This document shows, piece after piece, positions 1 through 6,369 of a stretch of DNA of 9,565 bases. Below the pieces are notes generated by a model. It worked only from the letters and a program-made list of their open reading frames with translations. It had not been told where the DNA came from and made no database searches. The stretch covers positions 1 to 9,565 of the forward strand of contig JAEWGI010000032.1 in the NCBI GenBank assembly GCA_023388355.1. Reading direction: 5' to 3'. This stretch comes from Pseudomonadota bacterium (GTDB lineage Bacteria; Pseudomonadota; Gammaproteobacteria; Xanthomonadales; Xanthomonadaceae). The translations under genes and the position numbers were made by a program. Numbering within the stretch: the first letter of the stretch is position 1; each line of letters begins with the position of its first letter.

Positions 1-686
1 GGCCACAGCAGACTCCGGCCGCGACCGCGACCGCCCCGCTGGCGGCCGTACTCGAGGGCGCGGGCGCGAACCCCGGCCCCGCGCTTGCGCCGGCCACCGC
101 GTCGTCGGCCGCACCGACGGCCGAGGCCGCGGCATTCGAAACCCTGGTCACCGCAGCCGCGGGCAGCGCGGCCGGGGCCACGCCCGAAGTTCCCGACGGC
201 GCGATCCAGGCGCCGCAGCCGCTGGCCGGCACGCGTCCGCCGCAGGCCGCCCCGGCACTGCCGCCGCTGTCCCTGCCGGCGCAGGCGGGCGAGGGCTTCG
301 ACGACGGCTTCGGCACCCGCATCGCCTGGATGGCCGAACAGCGCCTGGGCCATGCCGAGATCCGCCTCAACCCCGACCGCGTCGGCCCGATCGACGTGCG
401 CGTGCAGCTCGACGGCGACCAGGTCCGGGCCGAATTCCACAGCGGCCATGCCGAGGTGAGGCAGGCGATCGAAGCCAGCCTGCCGCGGCTGCGCGAGCTG
501 CTGGGCCAGCACGGCCTGCAGCTGGGCCAGGCCGACGTGGGCGCGGGTCAGCCCGACCGCGACGGCGACACCGCCCGCTCCGGGCGCGGCGGGCGCAGCG
601 GCGCGGCCGGCGAGTCCGATGCGCCCGGCCAGGCGCCCACCCCGGCAACGGTCCGCACGCGCGGCCTGATCGACGCGTACGCCTAA
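1..686 (+). CDS. fliK: FliK flagellar hook-length control protein, C-terminal part (5' end outside window)
   Basis: The reading frame is open from the first full codon at position 3 to TAA at 684-686, giving 227 residues with no start in view. The first ~95 residues are a low-complexity Ala/Pro/Thr region, as expected for the extended ruler part of FliK. From about residue 100 to 185 lies the conserved C-terminal hook-length domain (Flg_hook), recognisable from LGHAEIRLNPDRVGPIDVRV, then the stretch with EVRQAIEASLPRLRELL and GLQLGQADV. The family is secreted through the flagellar export apparatus, measures the hook, and its C-domain contacts FlhB to switch export from hook to filament substrates; FlhB is encoded 4.5 kb downstream. 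A Gly/Arg-rich tail ends in GLIDAYA. The gene is separated from fliL by 239 bases with a repeat and a promoter, so it probably ends an upstream transcription unit. The identification rests on the C-domain and the context. Confidence 0.9.
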   Translation, partial: PQQTPAATATAPLAAVLEGAGANPGPALAPATASSAAPTAEAAAFETLVTAAAGSAAGATPEVPDGAIQAPQPLAGTRPPQAAPALPPLSLPAQAGEGFDDGFGTRIAWMAEQRLGHAEIRLNPDRVGPIDVRVQLDGDQVRAEFHSGHAEVRQAIEASLPRLRELLGQHGLQLGQADVGAGQPDRDGDTARSGRGGRSGAAGESDAPGQAPTPATVRTRGLIDAYA

Positions 687-687
687 A

Positions 688-810
688 GCTCCTGCTCCTT
701 CCGCCGCCTGAGGGGGAAGGCCGGGATGGGGGCGCGCGCGAAGCGCGCGGGAAGACCGCGCCACCGCCTGCCCCCACCCCAACCCTCCCCCGCGAAGCGG
801 GGGAGGGAGC
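688..810. repeat. Palindromic intergenic mosaic repeat, two inverted arms
   Basis: This element begins one base after the fliK stop. Its left arm (688-749) ends in a 7-bp GC hairpin (733-739 with 743-749). Its right arm (750-810) holds a perfect 11-bp hairpin, CCCTCCCCCGC with a GAA loop (783-807). The two arms are inverted relative to each other: 712-732 can pair with 771-791 at 17 of 21 positions. The same modules occur in the two large copies at 8490-8698 and 8750-8958, but here they are joined in the order left arm (module C type) then right arm (module A type). Transcribed, it could act as a terminator-like or 3'-end-stabilising structure for fliK, although no T-tract follows. I do not assign it to a named repeat family. 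Confidence 0.8.
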
Positions 811-835
811 TTGCCGGCCGCCGTCAATCCACCGC

Positions 836-857
836 CGCAGGCCGGCGCCGGCCTGCG
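836..857. repeat. Perfect 22-bp palindrome upstream of the fliL promoter
   Basis: The arm CGCAGGCCGGC (836-846) is followed immediately by its exact reverse complement (847-857). Its centre lies about 58 bases upstream of the predicted fliL transcription start. It could be a protein-binding dyad, a fliK terminator hairpin, or a chance result of GC-rich sequence. No T-run follows, only a short A-run. Confidence 0.6.
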
Positions 858-877
858 TCAAAACCCCGGCAGGGCCG

Positions 878-893
878 CGGCACGCCGATTGCA
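878..893 (+). promoter_or_regulatory. Sigma-54 (RpoN) promoter of the fliL-flhA operon
   Basis: The sequence CGGCACGCCGATTGCA matches the sigma-54 consensus TGGCACG-N4-TTGCA at every specified position except the first. The invariant GG (879-880) and GC (891-892) are exactly 12 bases apart. Counting C892 as -12 puts the transcription start at A904, giving a 22-nt leader before the GTG start of fliL. Flagellar class II genes in Pseudomonas and xanthomonads are known to need RpoN with the activator FleQ, so this is the expected promoter type. The activator site was not identified. Confidence 0.8.
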
Positions 894-913
894 TCCCCCG
901 GGCATCCACTCCC

Positions 914-917
914 GGAG
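914..917 (+). promoter_or_regulatory. Ribosome binding site of fliL (supports GTG start)
   Basis: GGAG lies 8 bases before the GTG at 926. No in-frame ATG gives a better start, and the predicted transcript begins only 22 bases upstream, so this site fixes the fliL start. Confidence 0.6.
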
Positions 918-925
918 CCCGTCCC

Positions 926-1438
926 GTGCCAGCTGCCGCCGCCACCGTCACCGATCAGCCCGCTGCCTCCGCCAAATCTGCCGCTTCCCCGCGCCGGGTG
1001 TGGATCTGGGCGCTTGCCGCCGTGCTGGTGCTGGGCGCCGCCGGCGCCGGCGGCTGGTGGTGGTGGCAGGCGCAGCAGCAGGCCGAGACCGAGGAGGCGC
1101 CGGCCAGGAACACGCGCCTGCCGGCCCAGTACATCCCGCTCGAGCCCTCCTTCGTGGTCAATCTCGCCGACGCCGACGCCAGCCGCTACCTGCAGGCCGA
1201 CGTCCAGGTGGTGACCCGCGACCCGGCCACCATGGCCGCGCTCGACGCCCACCTGCCCTCGGTGCGCAACCGCCTGCTGCTGCTGTTCGGCCAGCAGGAA
1301 GCCGCCCAGCTGGCGCAGCGCTCGGGCAAGGAGCGCCTGCAGGCGGTGGCGCGCGATGAAGTGCGCGCCCTGCTCCAGGCCGAAGGCGCGGCCGACAAGG
1401 TCGAAGCGGTGATCTTCACCAGCCTGGTGACCCAGTGA
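926..1438 (+). CDS. fliL: FliL flagellar basal-body-associated / stator-supporting protein
   Basis: This is a 170-residue, single-pass inner-membrane protein with a short cytoplasmic N-terminus (1-24), one transmembrane helix at about 25-47 and a periplasmic domain. The helix ends in an unusual run of four Trp (44-47). The periplasmic part contains YIPLEPSFVVNLADADASRY, near the start of the FliL domain, and ends in VIFTSLVTQ, which matches the characteristic C-terminus of the family. FliL surrounds or supports the MotAB stator and influences motor torque and swarming in several bacteria. The start is GTG with GGAG 8 bases upstream, just after a sigma-54 promoter, so this is the first gene of the operon. 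Its stop codon overlaps the fliM start by one base. Length is normal for the family. Confidence 0.93.
   Translation: MPAAAATVTDQPAASAKSAASPRRVWIWALAAVLVLGAAGAGGWWWWQAQQQAETEEAPARNTRLPAQYIPLEPSFVVNLADADASRYLQADVQVVTRDPATMAALDAHLPSVRNRLLLLFGQQEAAQLAQRSGKERLQAVARDEVRALLQAEGAADKVEAVIFTSLVTQ
1426..1430 (+). promoter_or_regulatory. Ribosome binding site of fliM (decides between two starts)
   Basis: GGTGA, inside the end of fliL, lies 7 bases before ATG at 1438 but only 4 before the alternative in-frame GTG at 1435. This favours the ATG, which overlaps the fliL stop as TGATG. Confidence 0.5.
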
Positions 1439-2442
1439 TGAGCGCCGACCTGCTCTCCCAGGACGAGATCGACGCCCTGCTGCACGGCGTCGACAGCGGT
1501 GCGGTCGAGACCGAGCCGCCGCCGGCGCCGGGCGAAGCGCGTGCCTACGATTTCGCCAGCCAGGACCGCATCGTCCGCGGCAAGCTGCCGACCCTGGAGA
1601 TGATCAACGAGCGCTTCGCGCGCAGCTGGCGCGTGGGCCTGTTCAACCTGCTGCGGCGCTCGGCCGACCTGTCGGTGCGCGGCATCGACCTGGTCCGGTT
1701 CGGCGAATACATGCATTCGCTGCAGGTGCCGACCAACCTCAACCTGGTGAAGATGAAGCCGCTGCGCGGCACCGCCATCGTCACCTTCGAGCCGCGGCTG
1801 GTGTTCACCGTGGTCGACAACTTCTTCGGCGGCAACGGCAAGTACCACATCCGGATCGAGGGCCGCGAGTTCACCGCGACCGAGATGCGGGTGATCCAGC
1901 TGCTGCTCAAGCAGACCTTCGCCGACCTGGTCGAGGCCTGGGCGCCGGTGATGCCGGTGGAGTTCGAGTACCTCAACTCCGAGGTCAACCCGCACTTCGC
2001 CAACATCATCAGCCCGCGCGACTACATCGTGGTCAGCCGCTTCCACGTCGAGCTCGAAGGCGGCGGCGGCGAGCTGCACGTGGCGCTGCCCTACGCGATG
2101 CTCGAACCGATCCGCGAGCAGCTCGACGCCGGCGTGCAGAGCGACCGGATCGAGAAGGACGAAGGCTGGACCCGCGCCATGCGCAGCCAGCTGCAGGACG
2201 CCGAGGTCGAACTGAGTTCGGCCATCGCCCATCGCCAGATCAGCCTGCGCGAACTGTCGCGGCTGCGCGTGGGCGACGTGATCCCGATCGAACTGGCACG
2301 CGACGTGCAGCTGCAGGTGGAGCAGATGCCGCTGTTCACCGGCGAGTTCGGCGTCCACAACGGCAAGAACGCGATCAAGGTCACCCGGGTGCACGCCGCG
2401 CGCACCCTTCCCACCCTCGACATGCTGACGGATACGCCATGA
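1438..2442 (+). CDS. fliM: FliM flagellar motor switch protein
   Basis: FliM (334 residues) forms the middle ring of the cytoplasmic C-ring and receives phosphorylated CheY. The N-terminus has the CheY-P-binding motif LLSQDEIDALL (residues 5-15). After a Pro/Ala linker comes the middle domain, with the family's GGxG motif as GGNG at 131-134 (within DNFFGGNGKY). The C-terminal SpoA domain, from about residue 245, contains IELARDVQLQVEQMPLFTGE and pairs with FliN. ATG 1438 was chosen over GTG 1435 because of the GGTGA spacing and the TGATG overlap with fliL. The last four bases overlap the fliN start, which suggests translational coupling. Nothing is missing. A sigma-54-like sequence lies inside the gene at 2294-2309. 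Confidence 0.97.
   Translation: MSADLLSQDEIDALLHGVDSGAVETEPPPAPGEARAYDFASQDRIVRGKLPTLEMINERFARSWRVGLFNLLRRSADLSVRGIDLVRFGEYMHSLQVPTNLNLVKMKPLRGTAIVTFEPRLVFTVVDNFFGGNGKYHIRIEGREFTATEMRVIQLLLKQTFADLVEAWAPVMPVEFEYLNSEVNPHFANIISPRDYIVVSRFHVELEGGGGELHVALPYAMLEPIREQLDAGVQSDRIEKDEGWTRAMRSQLQDAEVELSSAIAHRQISLRELSRLRVGDVIPIELARDVQLQVEQMPLFTGEFGVHNGKNAIKVTRVHAARTLPTLDMLTDTP
2294..2309 (+). promoter_or_regulatory. Intragenic sigma-54-like site inside fliM (tentative)
   Basis: TGGCACGCGACGTGCA has a perfect -24 element and differs from the consensus -12 element only at its first T (GTGCA for TTGCA). The GG and GC pairs are correctly 12 bases apart. It points towards fliN, whose start is 130 bases downstream. 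It encodes LARDVQ of the SpoA domain, so it may be chance. Confidence 0.25.
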
Positions 2443-2771
2443 CCAGCACCGACGCCGCGGCCCTGGCCGCTTTCGATCCGCTCACCGCCGACGCCGACCA
2501 GGCTGGCGCGGACCTCAACCTGGACGTGATTCTCGACGTGCCGGTCTCGCTTTCGCTGGAAGTCGGACGCGCGCGGATCCCGATCCGCAACCTGCTGCAG
2601 CTCAACCAGGGCTCGGTGGTGGAACTCGAGCGTGGCGCCGGCGAGCCGCTGGACGTGTACGTCAACGGCACCCTGATCGCGCAGGGCGAGGTGGTGGTGG
2701 TCAACGACCGCTTCGGCGTGCGCCTGACCGACGTCGTCAGCCCTTCCGAGCGGATCAAGAGGCTGCGATGA
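2439..2771 (+). CDS. fliN: FliN flagellar motor switch protein
   Basis: This 110-residue protein is almost entirely a SpoA (surface presentation of antigens) domain. It runs from about residue 27 (LNLDVILDVPVSLSLEVGR) to the end and includes the typical LLQLNQGSVVELERGAGEPL, DVYVNGTLIAQGEVVVV and FGVRLTDVVSPSERIKRL blocks. FliN forms the lower part of the C-ring with FliM, helps direction switching, and docks the export ATPase complex through FliH. The N-terminal 26 residues are a variable acidic/Ala-rich leader. It starts with ATG overlapping the fliM stop by four bases (ATGA), with a weak upstream ACGGA, and its own stop overlaps fliO in the same way. Its length is in the usual range. Confidence 0.96.
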   Translation: MTSTDAAALAAFDPLTADADQAGADLNLDVILDVPVSLSLEVGRARIPIRNLLQLNQGSVVELERGAGEPLDVYVNGTLIAQGEVVVVNDRFGVRLTDVVSPSERIKRLR

Positions 2772-3280
2772 GCAGCGCGATTCCGTCCGTGGTCGCCTCG
2801 CTGCCGGTGGCCGGCACGGTCGCGGCCGCAGGCGCCGCGGCCGCCACGCCTGCCGCGACGACCGCACCGGCCGTCGCGCGCACCGCCAGCATCGCGACCG
2901 CGACCACCGCCCAGGTGGGCGCGCCCGCGCACGTGCCGGCCTCGCCCGCCGGCGCCGGCAGCCTCGGCGGCGCGGTGTTCGCGCTGGTGCTGGTGGTCGG
3001 CCTGATCCTGGCGCTGTCGTGGCTGGCCAGGCGCATGCCCGGACTCGGCGGCGCCGCCGGCATCAGCCATCCCTCGCTTCGCATCGTCGGCGCGCTCGCG
3101 CTCGGCCCGCGCGACCGCCTGGTGGTGGTCGAAGTGGGCGAAACCCAGCTGCTGCTCGGCATCGGCGCCGGCGGCACCCGCACCCTGCATACCCTCGACC
3201 AGCCGCTGCCGGCGGAAGCGAAGAAGGCCACCCCGGCCTTCGCCCAGCTGCTGGCCCGGCACCTCGGAAAGAAGCCATGA
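2768..3280 (+). CDS. fliO: FliO flagellar export-gate assembly protein
   Basis: FliO is a poorly conserved bitopic membrane protein that helps assemble the FliP ring of the flagellar type III export gate. The 170-residue product has a 62-residue Ala/Thr/Pro low-complexity N-terminus, one transmembrane helix at about 66-86 and a basic stop-transfer (ARR). A cytoplasmic domain follows, with the family-typical pattern around LRIVGALALGPRDRLVVVEV and the LLLGI stretch. The identification rests on this domain and on the invariant position between fliN and fliP. AAGAGG five bases before ATG 2768 is a good ribosome binding site. The gene overlaps fliN and fliP by four bases each. The N-terminal helix-like Ala stretch is probably not a cleaved signal peptide. 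Confidence 0.88.
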   Translation: MSSAIPSVVASLPVAGTVAAAGAAAATPAATTAPAVARTASIATATTAQVGAPAHVPASPAGAGSLGGAVFALVLVVGLILALSWLARRMPGLGGAAGISHPSLRIVGALALGPRDRLVVVEVGETQLLLGIGAGGTRTLHTLDQPLPAEAKKATPAFAQLLARHLGKKP

Positions 3281-4113
3281 ACCTGCTGCGCGCCCTGTCC
3301 GGCGCCTTCCACGCCAGCCGCGCCGCGCTCCCGGCGTGGCTGCTCGGCGCCTGCCTGGCGGTGGCCATGCTGCCGACCGGCGCCTTCGCCCAGGCCGCGC
3401 CCGACACCGCGCCGGTGGCCGCGCCGTCGGCGCCCGCGCAGCCGCTGCCCTCGGTCGAGGTCGGCAACATCGGCGGCCAGCCGGTCAGCATGCCGCTGCA
3501 GGTGCTGGCGCTGATGACCGGCATCACCCTGCTGCCGGCGGCGCTGCTGGGCCTGACCGCGTTCACCCGGATCATCATCGTGCTGGCCCTGCTGCGCCAG
3601 GCGCTGGGCACCGGCCAGACCCCGAGCAACCAGGTGCTGCTGGCGCTGGCGCTGTTCCTGACCGCGATGGTGATGATGCCGGTGTTCGACCAGGCCTGGG
3701 CCAACGGCATCGCGCCCTACCTGGACGACACGATGGATTTCCGCAGCGCCTGGGCCGCGGCATCGGAACCGTTCCGCGGCTTCATGCTGGCCCAGGTGCG
3801 CGAGACCGACCTGATGACCTTCGCCGGGCTGTCGCAGACCGGGCCGTACGCGACCCCGCAGGACGTTCCGTTCGGCGTGCTCGCCGCCTCGTTCCTCACC
3901 AGCGAACTCAAGACCGCGTTCGAGATCGCGTTCCTGGTCTACATCCCGTTCGTGATCATCGACCTGGTGGTGGCGAGCGTGCTGATGTCGATGGGCATGA
4001 TGATGCTCTCGCCGATGCTGGTCTCGGCCCCGTTCAAGATCCTGCTGTTCGTGCTGGTCGACGGCTGGGTGCTGATCGTCGGCTCGCTGGCGGCCAGCTT
4101 CAATCCCATCTGA
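3277..4113 (+). CDS. fliP: FliP flagellar type III export gate protein
   Basis: FliP (278 residues) forms the pentameric core of the FliPQR gate through which flagellar subunits pass. It begins with a probable signal peptide with a long n-region (1-38, predicted cut after AFA, before Q39), typical of FliP. The core follows: membrane segments near 67-105, the conserved RIIIVLALLRQALG and QTPSNQVLLALALFL stretches, a periplasmic loop with FMLAQVRETDLMTFA, and the C-terminal membrane pair. The family motif TSELKTAFEIAF is present, with Ala where Gly is more usual. The Met triplet M241-M243 corresponds to the methionine gasket described for Salmonella FliP. GGAAAG upstream and the ATGA overlap with fliO fix the start at 3277. 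Confidence 0.97.
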   Translation: MNLLRALSGAFHASRAALPAWLLGACLAVAMLPTGAFAQAAPDTAPVAAPSAPAQPLPSVEVGNIGGQPVSMPLQVLALMTGITLLPAALLGLTAFTRIIIVLALLRQALGTGQTPSNQVLLALALFLTAMVMMPVFDQAWANGIAPYLDDTMDFRSAWAAASEPFRGFMLAQVRETDLMTFAGLSQTGPYATPQDVPFGVLAASFLTSELKTAFEIAFLVYIPFVIIDLVVASVLMSMGMMMLSPMLVSAPFKILLFVLVDGWVLIVGSLAASFNPI

Positions 4114-4123
4114 GGCGCGCGAC

Positions 4124-4393
4124 ATGACTCCGGAAACCGCACTCGGCGAAATCTCCCGCGGCATGCAGATGGCGCTCACCCTCGGCGGACCCGCGCTGAT
4201 CGCGGTGCTGGTGGTGGGCGTGGTGGTGGGGGTGATCCAGGCCGCCACCCAGGTCAACGAGCCGACCATCCAGTTCGTGTTCAAGGCCGTGGGCCTGGTG
4301 GTGGTGCTGGCCACCACCGGGCACTTCCTGCTCGGGCGCATGGTCGCGTTCACCACCGACCTGTTCCACCGCATTCCGCACCTGATCGGCTGA
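4124..4393 (+). CDS. fliQ: FliQ flagellar type III export gate protein
   Basis: FliQ is a small hairpin-like membrane protein that wraps around the FliP-FliR core, four copies per gate in known structures. The 89-residue product has the family length and two hydrophobic segments, about 16-40 and 48-72. They flank the conserved VIQAATQVNEPTIQFVFKAV stretch. Only ten bases separate it from fliP; the fliP stop codon itself forms part of the ribosome binding site (TGAGG, 4111-4115, eight bases before ATG). It is followed by fliR after seven bases. Nothing unusual is seen. Confidence 0.96.
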   Translation: MTPETALGEISRGMQMALTLGGPALIAVLVVGVVVGVIQAATQVNEPTIQFVFKAVGLVVVLATTGHFLLGRMVAFTTDLFHRIPHLIG

Positions 4394-4400
4394 AGCGTGC

Positions 4401-5189
4401 GTGGACACCGTCTCGCTCGCGTCGATGGCCGGGGTCGACCTGTTCGCCATGCTCGGCGCGGTGCTGTGGTACGCGCTGCGGGTGGGCGCGGCGCTGCAGG
4501 TGCTGCCGGTGGTCGGCGGCCGCGGCATTCCCGGCCGCGCGCGGCTGATCACCACCCTGGCGCTGTCGGCGGCGCTGGCCACGGTGCTGCCGGCGCCGCC
4601 GCCGATGGGCGTGGATGCGGCCACCGCGCTGGGCGTGCTGCGCGAGTTCAGCCTGGGCGTGGCGATCGGGATGATGCTGCGCCTGGCTTTCGAGGCCGGG
4701 CGCCTGGCCGGGGAACTGGTCAGCCAGGGCATGGGCCTGTCGTTCGCGACCATGGCCGATCCGGTCAGCGGCGCGTCCTCGCCGGTGCTATCGCAGTGGT
4801 TCTATCTCGCCTTCGCGCTGCTGTTCTTCATCGTCGACGGCCATCTGGCCCTGATCAACCTGCTCGCCGACAGCTATGGCGGGGTGCCGATCGGCGCGGC
4901 GCTGCCCGACGCATACGCGCTGGCGGCGGCGGTGCCGGAATTCTTCGGCGCCTGCCTGCGCGCCGGCGCGCTGCTGGCGCTGCCGGTGATGATGGCGCTG
5001 CTGTCGGTGAACATCGCCTTCGGCGTGCTGGCGCGCGCGGCCGCCCAGCTCAACCCGATCGCGATCGGCCTGCCGGTCTCGCTGCTGGTCGGGCTGACCC
5101 TGCTGGCCCTGCTGATGCGCCAGCTCGAGTCGCCGGTGCGGCAGCTGTTCGAGCAGGCGTTCGCGGCAGCGCGCGCGCTGACCGGCTGA
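4401..5189 (+). CDS. fliR: FliR flagellar type III export gate protein
   Basis: FliR is the single asymmetric subunit that completes the FliP5-FliR1 ring and contacts FlhB. The 262-residue product is a polytopic membrane protein with about six hydrophobic segments. It has the recognisable N-terminal pattern LWYALRVGAALQVLPVVGGR, the block EFSLGVAIGMMLRLAFEAGR and the AFGVLARAAAQLNPIAIGLP stretch that is strongly conserved in FliR. The start is GTG 4401, seven bases after fliQ with only a weak TGAAG upstream. ATG 4425 (residue 9) is a possible alternative, but the GTG gives the usual N-terminal length. It is followed by flhB after seven bases, fitting the physical FliR-FlhB contact. Length is normal. 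Confidence 0.95.
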   Translation: MDTVSLASMAGVDLFAMLGAVLWYALRVGAALQVLPVVGGRGIPGRARLITTLALSAALATVLPAPPPMGVDAATALGVLREFSLGVAIGMMLRLAFEAGRLAGELVSQGMGLSFATMADPVSGASSPVLSQWFYLAFALLFFIVDGHLALINLLADSYGGVPIGAALPDAYALAAAVPEFFGACLRAGALLALPVMMALLSVNIAFGVLARAAAQLNPIAIGLPVSLLVGLTLLALLMRQLESPVRQLFEQAFAAARALTG

Positions 5190-5196
5190 GGCGGCG

Positions 5197-6369
5197 ATGA
5201 GCGAACAGGCGCAAAAGGAGGACCGCACCGAACAGCCAAGCGAAAAACGGCTGCGCGATGCACGCGAGAAGGGCCAGGTGCCGCGTTCACGCGAGCTGGG
5301 CAACGTGGCCGTGCTCGGCTGCGCGGTGCTGGCGCTCAAGGCCACCGGCGGCAGCGTCGGCGGGGCCTCGCGCGACTGGATGCGCGAGGCGCTGACCATC
5401 GACCCGTCCCTGCTCGGCACCCCCGACCGCCTGTTGCCGCATGCCATCGGCCTGTTCCGCGACCTGATGCTGCCGCTGCTGCCGCTGCTGCTGGTGGCGC
5501 TGGCGGCCTGCGCGATCGCGCCGGCAGCGATGGGCGGGCTGCGCTTCGCCAGCAAGGCGCTGGTACCGGACATCGGCCGGCTCAATCCGGGCAAGGGCCT
5601 GGCCCGGGTGTACGGCAGCGAAAGCCTGGCCGAACTGCTGCGCTCGCTGCTGCGCGTGGCCCTGATCGGCGGCGTCGGCGGCTGGATGGTGTGGCGCGCG
5701 TTCGCGGCCCTGCTGTCGATGCCGCAGGCCTCGCTGGAGGCCTCGGTCGCCGGCGGCGTGGACCTGGCCCTGGGCGCGCTGCTGGCGATGATCGGCTCGC
5801 TGCTGCTGCTGGCGGCGATGGACGTGCCCTGGCAGCACTACCAGCACCGCAGCAAGCTGAAGATGACCAAGCAGGAAGTACGCGACGAGGCCAAGCAGCT
5901 CGAGGGCAACCCCGAGATCAAGGCGCGGGTGCGCCAGGTGGCGCGGCAGATGTCGCAGCGGCGGATGATGGAGGCGGTGCCGGAGGCCGACGTGGTGGTG
6001 GTGAACCCGACCCACTACGCGGTGGCGATGAAATACAAGCCCGGCATGCGCGCGCCCACCGTGGTGGCCAGGGGCGTGGACGAGCTGGCGCTGGCGATCC
6101 GCGCGCTGGCCGAGAAACACAAGGTCGCGATCGTCGAGGCGCCGCCGCTGGCACGGGCCTTGTATCGGCAGTCGCAGGTCGACCAGGAAATCCCGGTGAA
6201 ACTCTACGCCGCCGTCGCGCAGGTGCTGTCCTACGTCTACCAGCTCAAGGCCTGGGTGCCCGGCCGCGGGCCGATGCCGGCCATGGCCGAGGTCGACGTG
6301 GGCGCCGACGGCGCGCCCGATCCTGTCGATGGCACGCCGGTCGGCGGCGACGGGAGTCCGGCGCGATGA
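5197..6369 (+). CDS. flhB: FlhB flagellar export substrate-specificity switch protein
   Basis: FlhB (390 residues) regulates which substrates the export apparatus accepts. The N-terminus has the signature TEQPSEKRLRDAREKGQVPR (11-30). The membrane part, four helices in the family, spans roughly residues 35-215. The linker HRSKLKMTKQEVRDEAKQLE leads to the cytoplasmic domain. The autocleavage motif NPTH is at 270-273, almost the Salmonella position (N269); cleavage would fall between N270 and P271. The conserved PPLARALY follows. The last ~40 residues form a variable Gly/Asp/Pro tail. GAGG lies five bases before ATG 5197. The stop overlaps the flhA start by four bases. FliK, encoded upstream, is its functional partner. 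Confidence 0.97.
   Translation: MSEQAQKEDRTEQPSEKRLRDAREKGQVPRSRELGNVAVLGCAVLALKATGGSVGGASRDWMREALTIDPSLLGTPDRLLPHAIGLFRDLMLPLLPLLLVALAACAIAPAAMGGLRFASKALVPDIGRLNPGKGLARVYGSESLAELLRSLLRVALIGGVGGWMVWRAFAALLSMPQASLEASVAGGVDLALGALLAMIGSLLLLAAMDVPWQHYQHRSKLKMTKQEVRDEAKQLEGNPEIKARVRQVARQMSQRRMMEAVPEADVVVVNPTHYAVAMKYKPGMRAPTVVARGVDELALAIRALAEKHKVAIVEAPPLARALYRQSQVDQEIPVKLYAAVAQVLSYVYQLKAWVPGRGPMPAMAEVDVGADGAPDPVDGTPVGGDGSPAR
6149..6164 (+). promoter_or_regulatory. Intragenic sigma-54-like site inside flhB (tentative)
   Basis: TGGCACGGGCCTTGTA has a perfect -24 element and TTGTA at -12, where the usual C of the GC pair is T. It lies about 200 bases before the flhA start. It encodes the conserved LARALY, but with the codons GCA, TTG and TAT, which are non-preferred in this GC-rich gene. 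Activity is doubtful because of the -12 mismatch. Confidence 0.2.

Noticed and set aside
925..931. Reverse-strand TGGCACG at the fliL start
   Set aside because: No TTGC follows at the required distance on that strand, and no gene is oriented to use it.
367..951. Reverse-strand ORF across the fliK end and the fliK-fliL gap
   Set aside because: It has an Arg/Ala/Gly-rich composition with no family resemblance, and it runs through the promoter and repeat; it is a GC-rich shadow frame.
1435..1437. GTG at 1435 as the fliM start
   Set aside because: It is only 4 bases from GGTGA, while ATG 1438 has better spacing and forms the TGATG overlap with fliL. The difference is one residue.
5691..6365. 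N-terminal extension of FlhA in the same open frame
   Set aside because: This stretch is an off-frame reading of flhB with Arg/Gly-rich sequence. The FlhA family begins at ATG 6366, which has a good ribosome binding site and an ATGA overlap.
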